Assembly: GCA_910577205.1 (NCBI GenBank)
Contig: CAJTMA010000022.1
Coordinates: forward strand, 1-17,978
Source: an uncultured Alphaproteobacteria bacterium
GTDB taxonomy: Bacteria > Pseudomonadota > Alphaproteobacteria > RF32 > CAG-239
Length of the DNA stretch: 17,978 nucleotides
Direction: 5' to 3'
The position numbers were made by a program, and so were the translations under genes. Under the pieces are notes generated by a model. That model ran no database searches. It saw only the letters and a list, made by a program, of their open reading frames with translations, and was not told the origin of the DNA. Numbering within the stretch: the first letter of the stretch is position 1; each line of letters starts with the position of its first letter. Below, piece after piece: positions 1-8,069 of this stretch.

Positions 1-55
1 CAATCGTACCAATGTTGCAGTGCGGCTTCGTCCGCTCAAATTTCTCTTTTGCCAT
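1..55 (-). CDS. tuf: Elongation factor Tu, N-terminal fragment
   Basis: This is the first 18 codons of EF-Tu, the GTPase that delivers aminoacyl-tRNA to the ribosome. The gene runs off the left edge of the window. The minus strand starts with ATG at 55 and reads MAKEKFERTKPHCNIGTI, the classic EF-Tu N-terminus just before the GHVDHGKT P-loop, which lies outside the window. A Shine-Dalgarno-like AGGA sits at 64-67, eight bases before the start. The gene follows tRNA-Gly and tRNA-Tyr on the same strand, an arrangement seen in many proteobacteria where the tRNAs are cut from the tuf transcript. The identification is secure although only the start is present. Confidence 0.95.
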   Translation of the reverse strand, partial: MAKEKFERTKPHCNIGTI

Positions 56-109
56 GTTAAAAATCCTAAAATATTTACGTTGTTACAGTATTTCGGGAGA
101 AGGGAAAAT

Positions 110-183
110 TGGAGCGGGTGAGGGGAATCGAACCCCCGTCATAAGCTTGGAAGGCTTCTGCTCTACCATTGAGCTACACCCGC
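110..183 (-). tRNA. tRNA-Gly (anticodon TCC)
   Basis: The minus strand folds into a full cloverleaf. The acceptor GCGGGTG pairs with CACCCGC, the D stem is GCTC/GAGC, and the anticodon stem GAAGC/GCTTA (with a wobble or mismatch at one end) surrounds the loop CTTCCAA, giving anticodon TCC. The T arm is GGGGTTCGATTCCCC. The discriminator is T and the 3' CCA is encoded (110-112). It lies between tRNA-Tyr and tuf and is probably co-transcribed with both. Confidence 0.96.
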
Positions 184-225
184 TTAAATAGCCTCTTCTC
201 GAGAGCCCCTGTCATTTAAAACAAA

Positions 226-311
226 TGGTGGAGGGGGAAAGATTTGAACTTTCGTAGACCGAAGTCGACGGATTTACAGTCCGTTGCATTTGACCGCTCT
301 GCCACCCCTCC
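226..311 (-). tRNA. tRNA-Tyr (anticodon GTA)
   Basis: On the minus strand the acceptor GGAGGGG pairs with CCCCTCC, followed by discriminator A and an encoded CCA (226-228). The anticodon stem ACGGA/TCCGT encloses CTGTAAA, giving anticodon GTA. The variable arm (GACTTCGGTC) is long, as expected of the class II tRNA-Tyr, and the total is 86 bases. It is the first gene after a good minus-strand promoter and is followed by tRNA-Gly and tuf. Confidence 0.96.
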
Positions 312-369
312 ATTATTCTGTGAACAGGGTTGAGGATTTACCATCCTTTTTTAATTCACTACCACGCAA

Positions 370-396
370 ATAATCGTATTTTTGCCTTCTTGTCAA
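370..396 (-). promoter_or_regulatory. Probable promoter of the tRNA-Tyr/tRNA-Gly/tuf transcript
   Basis: The minus strand carries a perfect -35 TTGACA (391-396) and, 15 bases on, GATTAT (370-375) as a 4/6 -10. A start here would leave roughly 50 bases before tRNA-Tyr. The spacing is short, so the -10 assignment is less certain than the -35. Confidence 0.55.
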
Positions 397-433
397 CCCT
401 TTTTTTACATATTTATTAACTTATCCGCATTAT

Positions 434-439
434 TATAAT
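434..439 (+). promoter_or_regulatory. -10 element upstream of murQ
   Basis: A perfect TATAAT lies 29 bases before the murQ ATG. No convincing -35 is found at 16-18 bases, so this is a candidate only. If used, it would drive the plus-strand run murQ-rlmB-ABC-cation exporter, divergent from the tRNA/tuf transcript. Confidence 0.45.
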
Positions 440-468
440 TTCCGCACACAAAATATTCGGAGAAAACA

Positions 469-1356
469 ATGGCTAATCTGGCACTGACAGAAACCTCAAA
501 TCAGGAAACGGCAGACATTGATTTAATGGATTCGCTCCAAATTGCCCAAACATTAAATAACGAAGATAAAAAAATAGCCCTGGCTGTCGAAAAAACGCTG
601 CCGGAAATCGCGGAGGCAATAGAACTGATTGCCCACTGTTTTCAAAAAGGCGGACGGCTGGGATATTTTGGCGCAGGCACAAGCGGGCGTCTGGGCGTGT
701 TGGACGCGTCAGAATGCCCCCCTACTTTCGGCGTTTCGCCGGAATTAGTCTGTGGTTATATCGCCGGCGGGGAAAGCGCCCTTCGGCTTTCTGTTGAAAA
801 CGCCGAAGACCGGAGTGATTTGGCTTTGCAAGACATTGTTAAATTTAATCCCGGCAATAATGACGTTGTCGTTGTCATTTCATCCTCAGGAAACCCGCAG
901 TATCTGTTAACCGTCTTACAAGAAGCCAGACAACGCGGCGCTCACACAGTCAGCATTTGCTGCAATCCTCAGGCTCAGGCCAAAGCTCTCTCAGACATTT
1001 TCATTAATCCGGTCGTTGGCCCCGAACCCATTACAGGTTCTTCACGGATGAAAGCCGGCACTGCGCAGAAAATGGTTTTGAATATGCTTTCGACCGGAGC
1101 GATGATTCGCATAGGGAAAGTTTATCATAACTACATGATTGACGTCAGAATGTTAAACGCCAAATTAATAGACCGCGGCATCCGCATTGTCTGCGATATC
1201 ACCGGAGTTTCCCGCGAAGATGCCGAAAAATATTTAGCAGCATCCCAAAATAATGTCAAAACAGCCTGTGTCATGGCTGCCAAAAAATGTGACAAAGACA
1301 CGGCTGAAAACCTGTTGCAGCAAACAAACGGCCTGCTGCGCAAGATTATAGGATAA
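469..1356 (+). CDS. murQ: N-acetylmuramic acid 6-phosphate etherase MurQ
   Basis: This cytoplasmic SIS-fold enzyme cleaves the lactyl ether of MurNAc-6-phosphate to give GlcNAc-6-phosphate and D-lactate, a step in recycling peptidoglycan amino sugars. At 295 residues it matches the family length (about 300). The MurQ hallmark GAGTSGRLGVLDASECPP starts near residue 68. The Glu residues at 82 (in DASEC) and 113 (in NAED) correspond by position to the catalytic pair of the E. coli enzyme. A second signature, GSSRMKAGTAQK, lies at 190-201. The start is chosen because GGAG lies just before the ATG. It heads a closely spaced plus-strand run, with rlmB starting 6 bases after its stop. No murP-type PTS transporter or anmK is visible in the window, so the source of its substrate is not shown. 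Confidence 0.96.
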   Translation: MANLALTETSNQETADIDLMDSLQIAQTLNNEDKKIALAVEKTLPEIAEAIELIAHCFQKGGRLGYFGAGTSGRLGVLDASECPPTFGVSPELVCGYIAGGESALRLSVENAEDRSDLALQDIVKFNPGNNDVVVVISSSGNPQYLLTVLQEARQRGAHTVSICCNPQAQAKALSDIFINPVVGPEPITGSSRMKAGTAQKMVLNMLSTGAMIRIGKVYHNYMIDVRMLNAKLIDRGIRIVCDITGVSREDAEKYLAASQNNVKTACVMAAKKCDKDTAENLLQQTNGLLRKIIG

Positions 1357-1362
1357 AACACC

Positions 1363-2130
1363 ATGCCCAAATTCCATAAAAATAATTCTGCCCCGTCAGC
1401 AAACAACGCAGCGATTCTCTATGGGCGTCACCCGGTTACTGCCGCCATCGCCAACTCGCGCAGACAAATCAATAAAATCCTCTGCACAGCCGAAAACGCT
1501 GATGATATCCGCGCCTTATGCGCCAAACATAACCGCAGCGCCGGCATTATAACCATCGTCGACCGCAAAGAAATCGAGCGTATTCTGCCCCGAGAAGCTG
1601 TCCACCAAGGATTGGCGGCATGTGTCAAGGAATTAGAAGATTATACGCTGGAAGATATCTGCATCATGGCAGAAGAACATCCTGATTGCCATATCCTTAT
1701 CCTTGATCAGGTGACCGACCCGCAAAATATCGGCGCTATCATCCGCTCATGCGTCGCATTTAACACACTGGCTTTAATTATGCAGGATAAAAATTCACCG
1801 GCCGAAAGCGGCGCAATGGCCAAAGCCTCTGCCGGCATGATTGAACACTTGCCGGTGTGCCGCGTCACCAACTTATCGCGGGCAATTGAACAGTTAAAAA
1901 ACGCCGGTTTCTGGACCATTGGCATGGACGGCTACGCCCAAACCACCATCAACAAGCTGAAAAAAGGCGGCAAAACCGCCGTCATTATGGGCAGTGAAGG
2001 CAAAGGAATGCGCCGCTTGGTTGAAGAAGCCTGCGACATCACCGTCCGCCTGCCGATTTCGGAGAAAGTCGAAAGCCTGAACGTTTCCACCGCCGCGGCC
2101 ATCGCTTTATACGAAATAAGCAAAGCTTAA
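1363..2130 (+). CDS. rlmB: 23S rRNA (guanosine-2'-O-)-methyltransferase, TrmH/SpoU family
   Basis: This SPOUT-class enzyme transfers a methyl group from S-adenosylmethionine to a ribose 2'-OH; RlmB modifies a conserved guanosine in the 23S peptidyl-transferase region. It has 255 residues. An N-terminal substrate-binding domain starts with LYGRHPV (19-25). The three family motifs follow: DPQNIGAIIRS (119-129, with the conserved Asn and Arg), IMGSEGKGM (208-216) and LPISEKVESLNVS (230-242), which together form the trefoil knot and cofactor site. The residues before about 17 are a polar, non-conserved extension. AGGA (1350-1353), inside the end of murQ, serves as ribosome site, so the two genes are probably translated from one message. 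Paralogous TrmH-family methylases exist, so the exact target base is inferred. Confidence 0.9.
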   Translation: MPKFHKNNSAPSANNAAILYGRHPVTAAIANSRRQINKILCTAENADDIRALCAKHNRSAGIITIVDRKEIERILPREAVHQGLAACVKELEDYTLEDICIMAEEHPDCHILILDQVTDPQNIGAIIRSCVAFNTLALIMQDKNSPAESGAMAKASAGMIEHLPVCRVTNLSRAIEQLKNAGFWTIGMDGYAQTTINKLKKGGKTAVIMGSEGKGMRRLVEEACDITVRLPISEKVESLNVSTAAAIALYEISKA

Positions 2131-2147
2131 AAATAAGGAGAACAGCC

Positions 2148-2885
2148 TTGACGGAAACATTAAAAATTGAACACCTAACCAAAGATTTTGGCAATCTGCG
2201 CGCGATTGATGATGTTTCTTTCTCGGCTAAACAGGGCGAAATCATCGCTCTGCTCGGGCCAAACGGCGCGGGAAAATCCACTTTGATGAATATGATAACC
2301 GGTTTTCTTGCCCCAACCTCAGGCACAATTTCCGTATTAGGCAGCAAAATAACCGATAATAGCCTGTCAGCTAAGCAAAGCATCGGTTTTTTACCGGAAG
2401 GCTCACCGCTATACCCGGATATCAGTGTATCCGCTTTTATGAACTATATCGCAGACTTACGCGGCTTAAAAGGCGAAGAACGAAAACAGCGTTTGGAAAA
2501 AGCTTGCGGCCTGGCGCAAATAAATAACGTACTGACACAAAAAATCGAAACGCTGTCTAAAGGCTATCGCCGCCGTGTCGGTTTCGCACAAAGCATATTA
2601 AGCGACCCGCCCATCCTCCTGCTGGATGAACCGACAGACGGTCTTGACCCCAATCAAAAAGAGCACATCCGCCGACAAATTGCCGAATTAGGCAAACACA
2701 AAACCATACTCATTTCCACACATTTGCTCGATGAAGCCGAAACCGTCTGCAATCGAATACTCCTCATCAATCACGGGCAAATCAAAGCTGACGGAACACT
2801 TACCGGCATTCTAAACCAAACGAACTGTCAAACATTAGCAGAAGCTTTCAAAAAACTGACGGCTGCGGAGGCTGAACATGAATAA
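2148..2885 (+). CDS. ABC transporter ATP-binding protein, GldA/CcmA-like
   Basis: This is the nucleotide-binding subunit of an ABC-2 type transporter. The 245 residues carry Walker A GPNGAGKST (37-45), the signature LSKGY (136-140), Walker B ILLLDEPTDGLDP (156-168) and the switch His in ISTHLLDEAE (189-198). The Q-loop region reads FLPEGSPLY, with Glu where Gln is usual; this FLPE form is common in GldA-like subunits. The start is TTG, supported by AAGGAG at 2135-2140 with good spacing. The last 8 bases overlap the start of the fused permease, which is clearly its partner. GldA belongs to the gliding-associated ABC system of Bacteroidetes, but homologues are widespread in non-gliding bacteria, where the substrate is unknown. 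No substrate can be assigned here. Confidence 0.92.
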   Translation: MTETLKIEHLTKDFGNLRAIDDVSFSAKQGEIIALLGPNGAGKSTLMNMITGFLAPTSGTISVLGSKITDNSLSAKQSIGFLPEGSPLYPDISVSAFMNYIADLRGLKGEERKQRLEKACGLAQINNVLTQKIETLSKGYRRRVGFAQSILSDPPILLLDEPTDGLDPNQKEHIRRQIAELGKHKTILISTHLLDEAETVCNRILLINHGQIKADGTLTGILNQTNCQTLAEAFKKLTAAEAEHE

Positions 2886-5800
2886 AATCTGGATTATCGC
2901 CAAAAACGAACTTTACCGTTATTTTATCTCGCCTCTGGCTTATGTCTACCTGATTGCATTCCTGCTGTTAAACGGCTCTTGCGCCATATATCTGGGTAAC
3001 TTTTTTAATCGCGGGCAAGCTGACCTCTCATCAATGTTTGCTTTTCAGCCGTGGATATATCTCATCTTCATTCCCGGTATTGCCATGCGCCTTTGGTCAG
3101 AAGAATATCGCCATAATACTGTTGTCCAAATCCTCACTCTGCCGGTATCTGTTACCGCTTACGTCTGGGGAAAATTTTTGGCAGCCTGGCTGTTTTGCGG
3201 GCTGGCATTGCTGCTGACCTTTCCGTTCTGGATAACCGTCAATTGGCTGGGCAGCCCCGATAACAGTGTCATCTTCGGCAGCTATCTCGGCAGTTTTCTG
3301 CTGGCAGGCTGTATGCTTTCCATCTCGCAGACAATGTCTGCCCTTACCAAAAATCAAGTTATCGCTTTGGTTCTAGCCGTTATTGTCAACCTGCTGTTTT
3401 TCCTGAGCGGCTTAGAATTCGTATTGGCTTTTTTCCGTAGCTTCGCCCCACAAGCCGTAATTGAGATGATTGCTTCATTTAGCTTCCTAACCCATTTTGA
3501 CACTCTTATTTACGGCCTGTTGGAAGCACGAGATTTATTGTTCTTCGGCACATTGATTGTTCTGTTCAATCTGACGACAGTCTTAATCGTCACCTTTAAA
3601 TCGGCAGGAACTTCCGATTGGCTGAAATCAACATCCCGTTTCAGTTATGCGCTGGCCTTTTTATTGCTGCTCAGCGGATTTGCCGGCCTTAATTTAACCG
3701 CCAATGCCAATCTGCGGGACATTCAATATGATTTTACCGCCGAAAAAATTTACACCCTGTCACCCGCCACCAAACAAATTCTAAAAAACCTGCCCTACCC
3801 TGTTACCGCTAAGTTTTATTACTCGCCGCTGCTCGGGCAGCGCAACCCGGAAATCCGGCTGCTGGCCGATAAGCTGCACATCTTGCTCCGCAAATACAGC
3901 CGGCTTTCTGATGGCAAATTCAACTATACAGTCTATTATCCGGAACTATTGGACAACCGCGAAGATCAGGCTTTGGCTGCCGGCTTGCAGCCTATTCCGC
4001 TGATTGACTTAAACCAAAACGGCTTCTTTGGCCTGACCTTAACCAATGAAGCCGGAAATACCCGGACAATTCCGATGTTCCCTCTGGAGCGCCAAGAGTT
4101 TTTAGAACAGGATTTAACCACCAAAATATTTGAGCTTTCCCACACCAAACCGGTCGTCGGCATTATCTCCGGCCTGCCTGTTTTTGAAAACAACACCTCT
4201 CAAACAGGGAACAGTATCACCCCCAAATGGGAAATTATCAGCCAGATTGAAGAACTTTATTCGGTTAAAGAAATAACGTCTGCCGAAGATTTTACCTCTG
4301 ACATCAAAGTATTAATACTGCTTCACCCTCATAATCTGAAACCGGAACTCATCGAAAGCATTACCGACTACACCAACCGCGGCGGCAACTCGCTGGTATT
4401 GCTGGACACCACGGCAGAAGCTCCGCGGCTCTATCTACCGGTCAATAATGAATATATTCCCTCAGACCTCGGGGAACTAAGCCGCCTGTGGCATTTTAAC
4501 TACTTCCCGGAAGCTGTCGTTGCAGATTTAGAAAATTCCATTACGGTCGACGCCACATCCGACTACAAAAACAATCCCAACTTCACGCAGGATATTATTC
4601 AGTTTTCCCCGCGCGGAGATAACCTAAACCGCAGCGAACCGGAAACGGCCAATTTAAAAAGCCTGCTCTTTGCCTCCGCTTCAATTCTGCGCCCGGACGC
4701 AAGCCAAGACATCAGCTTCATTCCCCTGATTAGCGCCAGTAAAAACTCGGCACTCATGCCGACAGACGTCGTGCATCGCGGCATGAACCCGGCAGATATT
4801 CTCCGCTGGTTTAAACCGGATACGCAAGACAAAGTCATTGCCGCTAAAATCATCAGCAATAATCCCCAGCACCCCTTTACCGTTATTGCCGTTGCGGACA
4901 CAGACTTCATTTACGATTCATTTTGGACTCAGTCAGCTTCACTCTTAGACCGCCGTTATACCGTGCCGATACTTGACAACGGCAACTTCATCTTAAACGC
5001 TTTGGAAAGCCTGAGCGGCTCAGATGACTTAAACAGCCTGCGCGGCAAAACATCATCAGACCGCCGTTTTGCCGGCATTGAAAAAATGCGTCGCGACAAC
5101 CATTTGCAATTTAAAATCAAAGAAGCTGAAATCTTTGAAAAAATCAACCAAACTAAAGATAAGTTGTCTGAAGTCTGGAACAAAAAAGACTTTGAAGGGC
5201 GGGAAATCTTTTCAGCAGACGAACTAGCGGTTATCGCGGGCTATCGCCAGCAATTAAACGCCCTGCGCCGCGATTTGGCAAATATTCGCAGCCAGCTCAA
5301 CGCCAATATCCAAAACATCAGCTTTAAAGTCAAATTGGTTAACATCTATCTGATACCAACAATTATTCTGGCGGCATTATTGCTGCATCTGTTATGGACA
5401 CGCCGCCGGAAAACAGCCGCCCTTCCCCGCTTTGGCATTAACCGCCCGCTGGCAAGACTGGCTTTTTGGTGTCTGGCTTTTCTCAGCGCGGGAATTATCT
5501 CCGTTTACCTTAACAATCAAACGCCTGTCAGCGCTTATGAAGACAAACTCGTCTTCCCCAATTTGGCAAAAGACATTAACAATATAAGCGAAATCACGCT
5601 GACATCACGGCAAGGCAGTCTGAAATTCTCTCTTTCCGATGGAATTTGGCACTTTAAAGGCCGTCCTGAATTTCCGGTTTATCAGGAACGCATCCGCCGC
5701 TTTTTGAATACCCTGCTTGAAACCAGATTTTATGAAAAACGCACCGCGTCCCCTGAATATTTGCCCAACTTCGGCTTAACACCTTTGGCCGTGGAAAAGT

Positions 5801-6357
5801 CCCGGACGATTGAAATCTCCCTCAGCGGATCTGACGGAAAAAGCATCGCTTCGTTCGAAATCGGTGATTTTAACATCGACATCGGACGCGGCAGCCGCGG
5901 CGCTTACCTGAAATTCCCAAATCAATTCCAAGTATGGCTGATACAGGCTGATTTCATTGACCTTTCCACAGACTGGCGCGACTGGACCTACAGCACCCTC
6001 TGGAACCTGCGTTTCGGCCGCCTTGCCAGCACCACACCACCGCTGCCGCCCCAACAGCTTACCCTGTTGGTAAAAGACATGATAAACACACCGCTGTCGC
6101 CTGTCAGCGAAAATCCTCCGGCAACGTCCCCGTATCTGTCATTGGGCATCCATACCGAGAATGACAACCGCGTCCAAATGCAGTTCTTCACTGATAAAGG
6201 CCGATATTATATCAGCTACCGATTTGACGGCATAAGTAACGGAAAGCATTTGCAATTTTTTGCCTCTTATGCTAAATCGCGGTTCTATGAAATCCCTGCC
6301 GACAGTATGGAGAAAATAAAGCATGACCTTACAACCACTGAACCCGCAGCAGATTAA
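2878..6357 (+). CDS. Fused GldF-type ABC-2 permease, GldG-like periplasmic protein and DUF4340-like domain
   Basis: This is an inner-membrane partner of the preceding ATPase, 1159 residues long. Residues 1-245 form an ABC-2 permease with about six membrane segments, starting with the typical KNELYRYFISPLAYVY. A further membrane segment at 255-272 leads into a large GldG-like ABC-auxiliary region (about 275-815), recognised by the stretch DFTAEKIYTLSPATKQIL (285-302) and a helical, probably coiled-coil section near 740-815. A membrane segment at 821-840 and another near 859-877 follow. The C-terminal 880-1140 resembles DUF4340, with IWHFKGRP at 923-930 and repeated beta-rich stretches. In many bacteria these three parts are separate proteins. 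The ATG overlaps the ATPase stop by 8 bases, indicating coupled translation. The next gene starts 35 bases before this one ends. The transported substrate is unknown, and the domain calls are from recalled family patterns. Confidence 0.85.
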   Translation: MNKIWIIAKNELYRYFISPLAYVYLIAFLLLNGSCAIYLGNFFNRGQADLSSMFAFQPWIYLIFIPGIAMRLWSEEYRHNTVVQILTLPVSVTAYVWGKFLAAWLFCGLALLLTFPFWITVNWLGSPDNSVIFGSYLGSFLLAGCMLSISQTMSALTKNQVIALVLAVIVNLLFFLSGLEFVLAFFRSFAPQAVIEMIASFSFLTHFDTLIYGLLEARDLLFFGTLIVLFNLTTVLIVTFKSAGTSDWLKSTSRFSYALAFLLLLSGFAGLNLTANANLRDIQYDFTAEKIYTLSPATKQILKNLPYPVTAKFYYSPLLGQRNPEIRLLADKLHILLRKYSRLSDGKFNYTVYYPELLDNREDQALAAGLQPIPLIDLNQNGFFGLTLTNEAGNTRTIPMFPLERQEFLEQDLTTKIFELSHTKPVVGIISGLPVFENNTSQTGNSITPKWEIISQIEELYSVKEITSAEDFTSDIKVLILLHPHNLKPELIESITDYTNRGGNSLVLLDTTAEAPRLYLPVNNEYIPSDLGELSRLWHFNYFPEAVVADLENSITVDATSDYKNNPNFTQDIIQFSPRGDNLNRSEPETANLKSLLFASASILRPDASQDISFIPLISASKNSALMPTDVVHRGMNPADILRWFKPDTQDKVIAAKIISNNPQHPFTVIAVADTDFIYDSFWTQSASLLDRRYTVPILDNGNFILNALESLSGSDDLNSLRGKTSSDRRFAGIEKMRRDNHLQFKIKEAEIFEKINQTKDKLSEVWNKKDFEGREIFSADELAVIAGYRQQLNALRRDLANIRSQLNANIQNISFKVKLVNIYLIPTIILAALLLHLLWTRRRKTAALPRFGINRPLARLAFWCLAFLSAGIISVYLNNQTPVSAYEDKLVFPNLAKDINNISEITLTSRQGSLKFSLSDGIWHFKGRPEFPVYQERIRRFLNTLLETRFYEKRTASPEYLPNFGLTPLAVEKSRTIEISLSGSDGKSIASFEIGDFNIDIGRGSRGAYLKFPNQFQVWLIQADFIDLSTDWRDWTYSTLWNLRFGRLASTTPPLPPQQLTLLVKDMINTPLSPVSENPPATSPYLSLGIHTENDNRVQMQFFTDKGRYYISYRFDGISNGKHLQFFASYAKSRFYEIPADSMEKIKHDLTTTEPAAD

Positions 6358-7267
6358 CCGCCTGAAACGGGCGGCCACGATCGCCAGCGTGACAACGGCT
6401 ATCAGTTTAAGCCTGCTCAAAACTTTCGGCGCTCTCTATACCGGTTCTTTGGCCGTCCTGTCTTCCATGATTGACAGCCTTGCCGATATTTTTGCCTCTT
6501 CGGTAACTTATATTGCTGTTAAATATTCTTCCAAACCGGCCAGCGACAATCACCGCTATGGTTACGGCAAAGCGGAAGCTTTAAGCGCTTTAATTCAATC
6601 GGCATTTATTGCCGGCTCCGGCATATTTGTCATGTATGACGGCTTCAGCCGCCTGCTGTCCCCAAAACCGCTTGAACAAACGGATACCGGTATCTTGATT
6701 ATGTCAATCAGTTTAGCCGCCACAATCGGGCTGATTCTCTTTCAGAAATACGTTACCCGCCGCACCAAATCACAGGCAATCGCCGCAGACAGCGCGCACT
6801 ACACCGTAGATATGATGACCAACGCCTCAATCATCCTGAGCCTTTTGGTCGTTAAATATTTTGACATTAACTGGTTCGATACCCTGACCGCGTTTATCAT
6901 CTCCACCTACCTGCTGATTAATGCCTACCATTTGGCACGCGGCGCAGTCAGCCTATTGATGGATGAAGAACTTGGCGATGATATCCGGACAGATATCATC
7001 CGCATTGTCCGTAACACGCCTTTTGCCAAAGGCATTCACGACCTGCGCACCCGTGATTTGGGCGGTTCTTATATGTTTGAATTCCACTTGGAACTGGATG
7101 GCAACCTGTCGCTTTATGATGCCCATGATTTAACTGATATGGTAGAGGATGAAATTTTGGAAGCCTACCCTAATTCTCAGATTATCATCCATCAAGACCC
7201 TGCGGGCATTAATGAAGAACGTCTTGACCAAATCATCTTAAAAAACAAGAAAAAAAACCGGAGTTAA
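6323..7267 (+). CDS. Cation diffusion facilitator family transporter (FieF/YiiP-like)
   Basis: This inner-membrane antiporter is expected to export divalent metal (Zn2+, Fe2+ or similar) in exchange for protons as a homodimer. The 314 residues have six predicted membrane segments and a C-terminal cytoplasmic domain. The metal site is complete: DSLAD (Asp51, Asp55) in segment 2 and HYTVD (His159, Asp163) in segment 5, the DxxxD/HxxxD pattern of the FieF type. Candidate cytoplasmic metal ligands are His239, His268, His290 and Asp292. HRYGYGKAEAL (77-87) is the usual loop after segment 2. GGAG at 6309-6312 lies inside the upstream gene and sets the start, giving a 35-base overlap and probable translational coupling. 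Metal specificity cannot be read from sequence alone. A functional link to the Gld-like transporter is not evident. Confidence 0.93.
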   Translation: MTLQPLNPQQINRLKRAATIASVTTAISLSLLKTFGALYTGSLAVLSSMIDSLADIFASSVTYIAVKYSSKPASDNHRYGYGKAEALSALIQSAFIAGSGIFVMYDGFSRLLSPKPLEQTDTGILIMSISLAATIGLILFQKYVTRRTKSQAIAADSAHYTVDMMTNASIILSLLVVKYFDINWFDTLTAFIISTYLLINAYHLARGAVSLLMDEELGDDIRTDIIRIVRNTPFAKGIHDLRTRDLGGSYMFEFHLELDGNLSLYDAHDLTDMVEDEILEAYPNSQIIIHQDPAGINEERLDQIILKNKKKNRS

Positions 7268-7290
7268 ATCCATTTGTGAATTAACTCCGG
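7258..7290 (-). terminator. Rho-independent terminator for minus-strand transcription
   Basis: A perfect 10-base-pair stem, CCGGAGTTAA (7258-7267) with TTAACTCCGG (7281-7290), has a 13-base loop. Read on the minus strand it is followed by a T-rich run (7257-7251 all T, then TCTTGTTTTT). On the plus strand no T tract follows. It therefore best terminates the minus-strand gene ending at 7468, although its left arm overlaps the last codons and stop of the cation exporter. It may also protect the 3' end of the plus-strand message. Confidence 0.7.
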
Positions 7291-7452
7291 CACATAACCA
7301 TCTAGACAACCTGTTTTCACAAATAAATTGCCTAAAAAAAACGTTTTTCCACCTAATTTCACAATCCGATAAATTTGCCGCCGGCAAACCGGAAAAACGA
7401 AGTTTTTCTAATTATAAACAAAAAAAACCAAATAATTAACTTATCTTAGCCT

Positions 7453-7479
7453 GACTTAAAACAATATTCATTTTAAGTC
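7453..7479. other. AT-rich inverted repeat at the end of the 7468 gene
   Basis: GACTTAAAA (7453-7461) pairs with TTTTAAGTC (7471-7479), giving 9 base pairs with a 9-base loop; the stop codon of the minus-strand gene lies in the loop. No T tract follows on either strand, so it is a hairpin of uncertain role. The rest of 7291-7452 shows only A/T-rich sequence and short incidental hairpins. Confidence 0.35.
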
Positions 7480-7998
7480 AAGACCCAAACAATTCTTCTT
7501 AAGCTCCCAGAAAACTCTGAGCTGCTCAGGCGCATAGAGAAAGGGATAAATAACCAGAGCGGCCGTAAACAAGCACTCAAACGGCTTCCCGAACTCATAT
7601 TGCCGGAAATTATCCCACATATCTAACTCGCGGTCATTTAACGAACAGCGCAAAGAGTTAATCTCGGCAACATCACCCAGTTTCCAAAACTTTTGCAGTG
7701 TGGTCAAAAAACGGGCAAAATCGCTCGGACAATATGGGCTTTTAATCGTTTCACACAAAATAAAGTCGCAAAACTTATCTTGAAGCTGCAAAATCTCCTC
7801 ACTTTGCAACAATTCGCATTGCTCAGCAGGCACATCCGTATCCGCCGGAATCCACAGAAACAAATGGCTCACCGGACTATCGGCAAAACGTCGCCACTTT
7901 TCCTTGGAGCTAACTGCGTTAAGCTCAATAAAAGACTTTAATTTTTCAGGCAGATTAAGCCTGTACCACAACTCTTTCTGTAAACAAGATTCGTACAT
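7468..7998 (-). CDS. Hypothetical protein, 176 residues
   Basis: I do not recognise this protein. From the ATG at 7998 it has 176 residues (first residues MYESCLQKEL). It is soluble-looking, with many Leu, Trp, Phe and Cys residues, no signal peptide and no clear membrane segment, although a hydrophobic stretch, CLFTAALVIYPFLY, lies near residues 143-156. The frame stays open upstream to a TTG at 8079. I reject that start because an intrinsic terminator hairpin with an eight-T tract (8034-8069) lies between the two starts, and TTG has no ribosome site. The ATG also lacks an evident ribosome site, so it may be leaderless or poorly translated. Codon use resembles neighbouring genes. The 7258-7290 terminator fits its 3' end. 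A transcript starting at 8381 could read into it if the hairpin is not formed. Confidence 0.6.
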   Translation of the reverse strand: MYESCLQKELWYRLNLPEKLKSFIELNAVSSKEKWRRFADSPVSHLFLWIPADTDVPAEQCELLQSEEILQLQDKFCDFILCETIKSPYCPSDFARFLTTLQKFWKLGDVAEINSLRCSLNDRELDMWDNFRQYEFGKPFECLFTAALVIYPFLYAPEQLRVFWELKKNCLGLDLK

Positions 7999-8033
7999 AA
8001 CAATATATTTTGAAGTTACTAAAAATTTTTTCC

Positions 8034-8069
8034 AAAAAAAAAGACAATTCTTATTATCCTGAATTGTCT
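8034..8069 (-). terminator. Strong intrinsic terminator (or attenuator) on the minus strand
   Basis: AGACAATTC (8042-8050) pairs with GAATTGTCT (8061-8069), 9 base pairs with a 10-base loop. On the minus strand the stem is followed immediately by eight T residues (8041-8034). The plus strand has only a broken T run after the stem. It lies 345 bases downstream of a good minus-strand promoter and 36 bases before the ATG at 7998, so it either ends a separate RNA or attenuates that gene. Confidence 0.8.
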
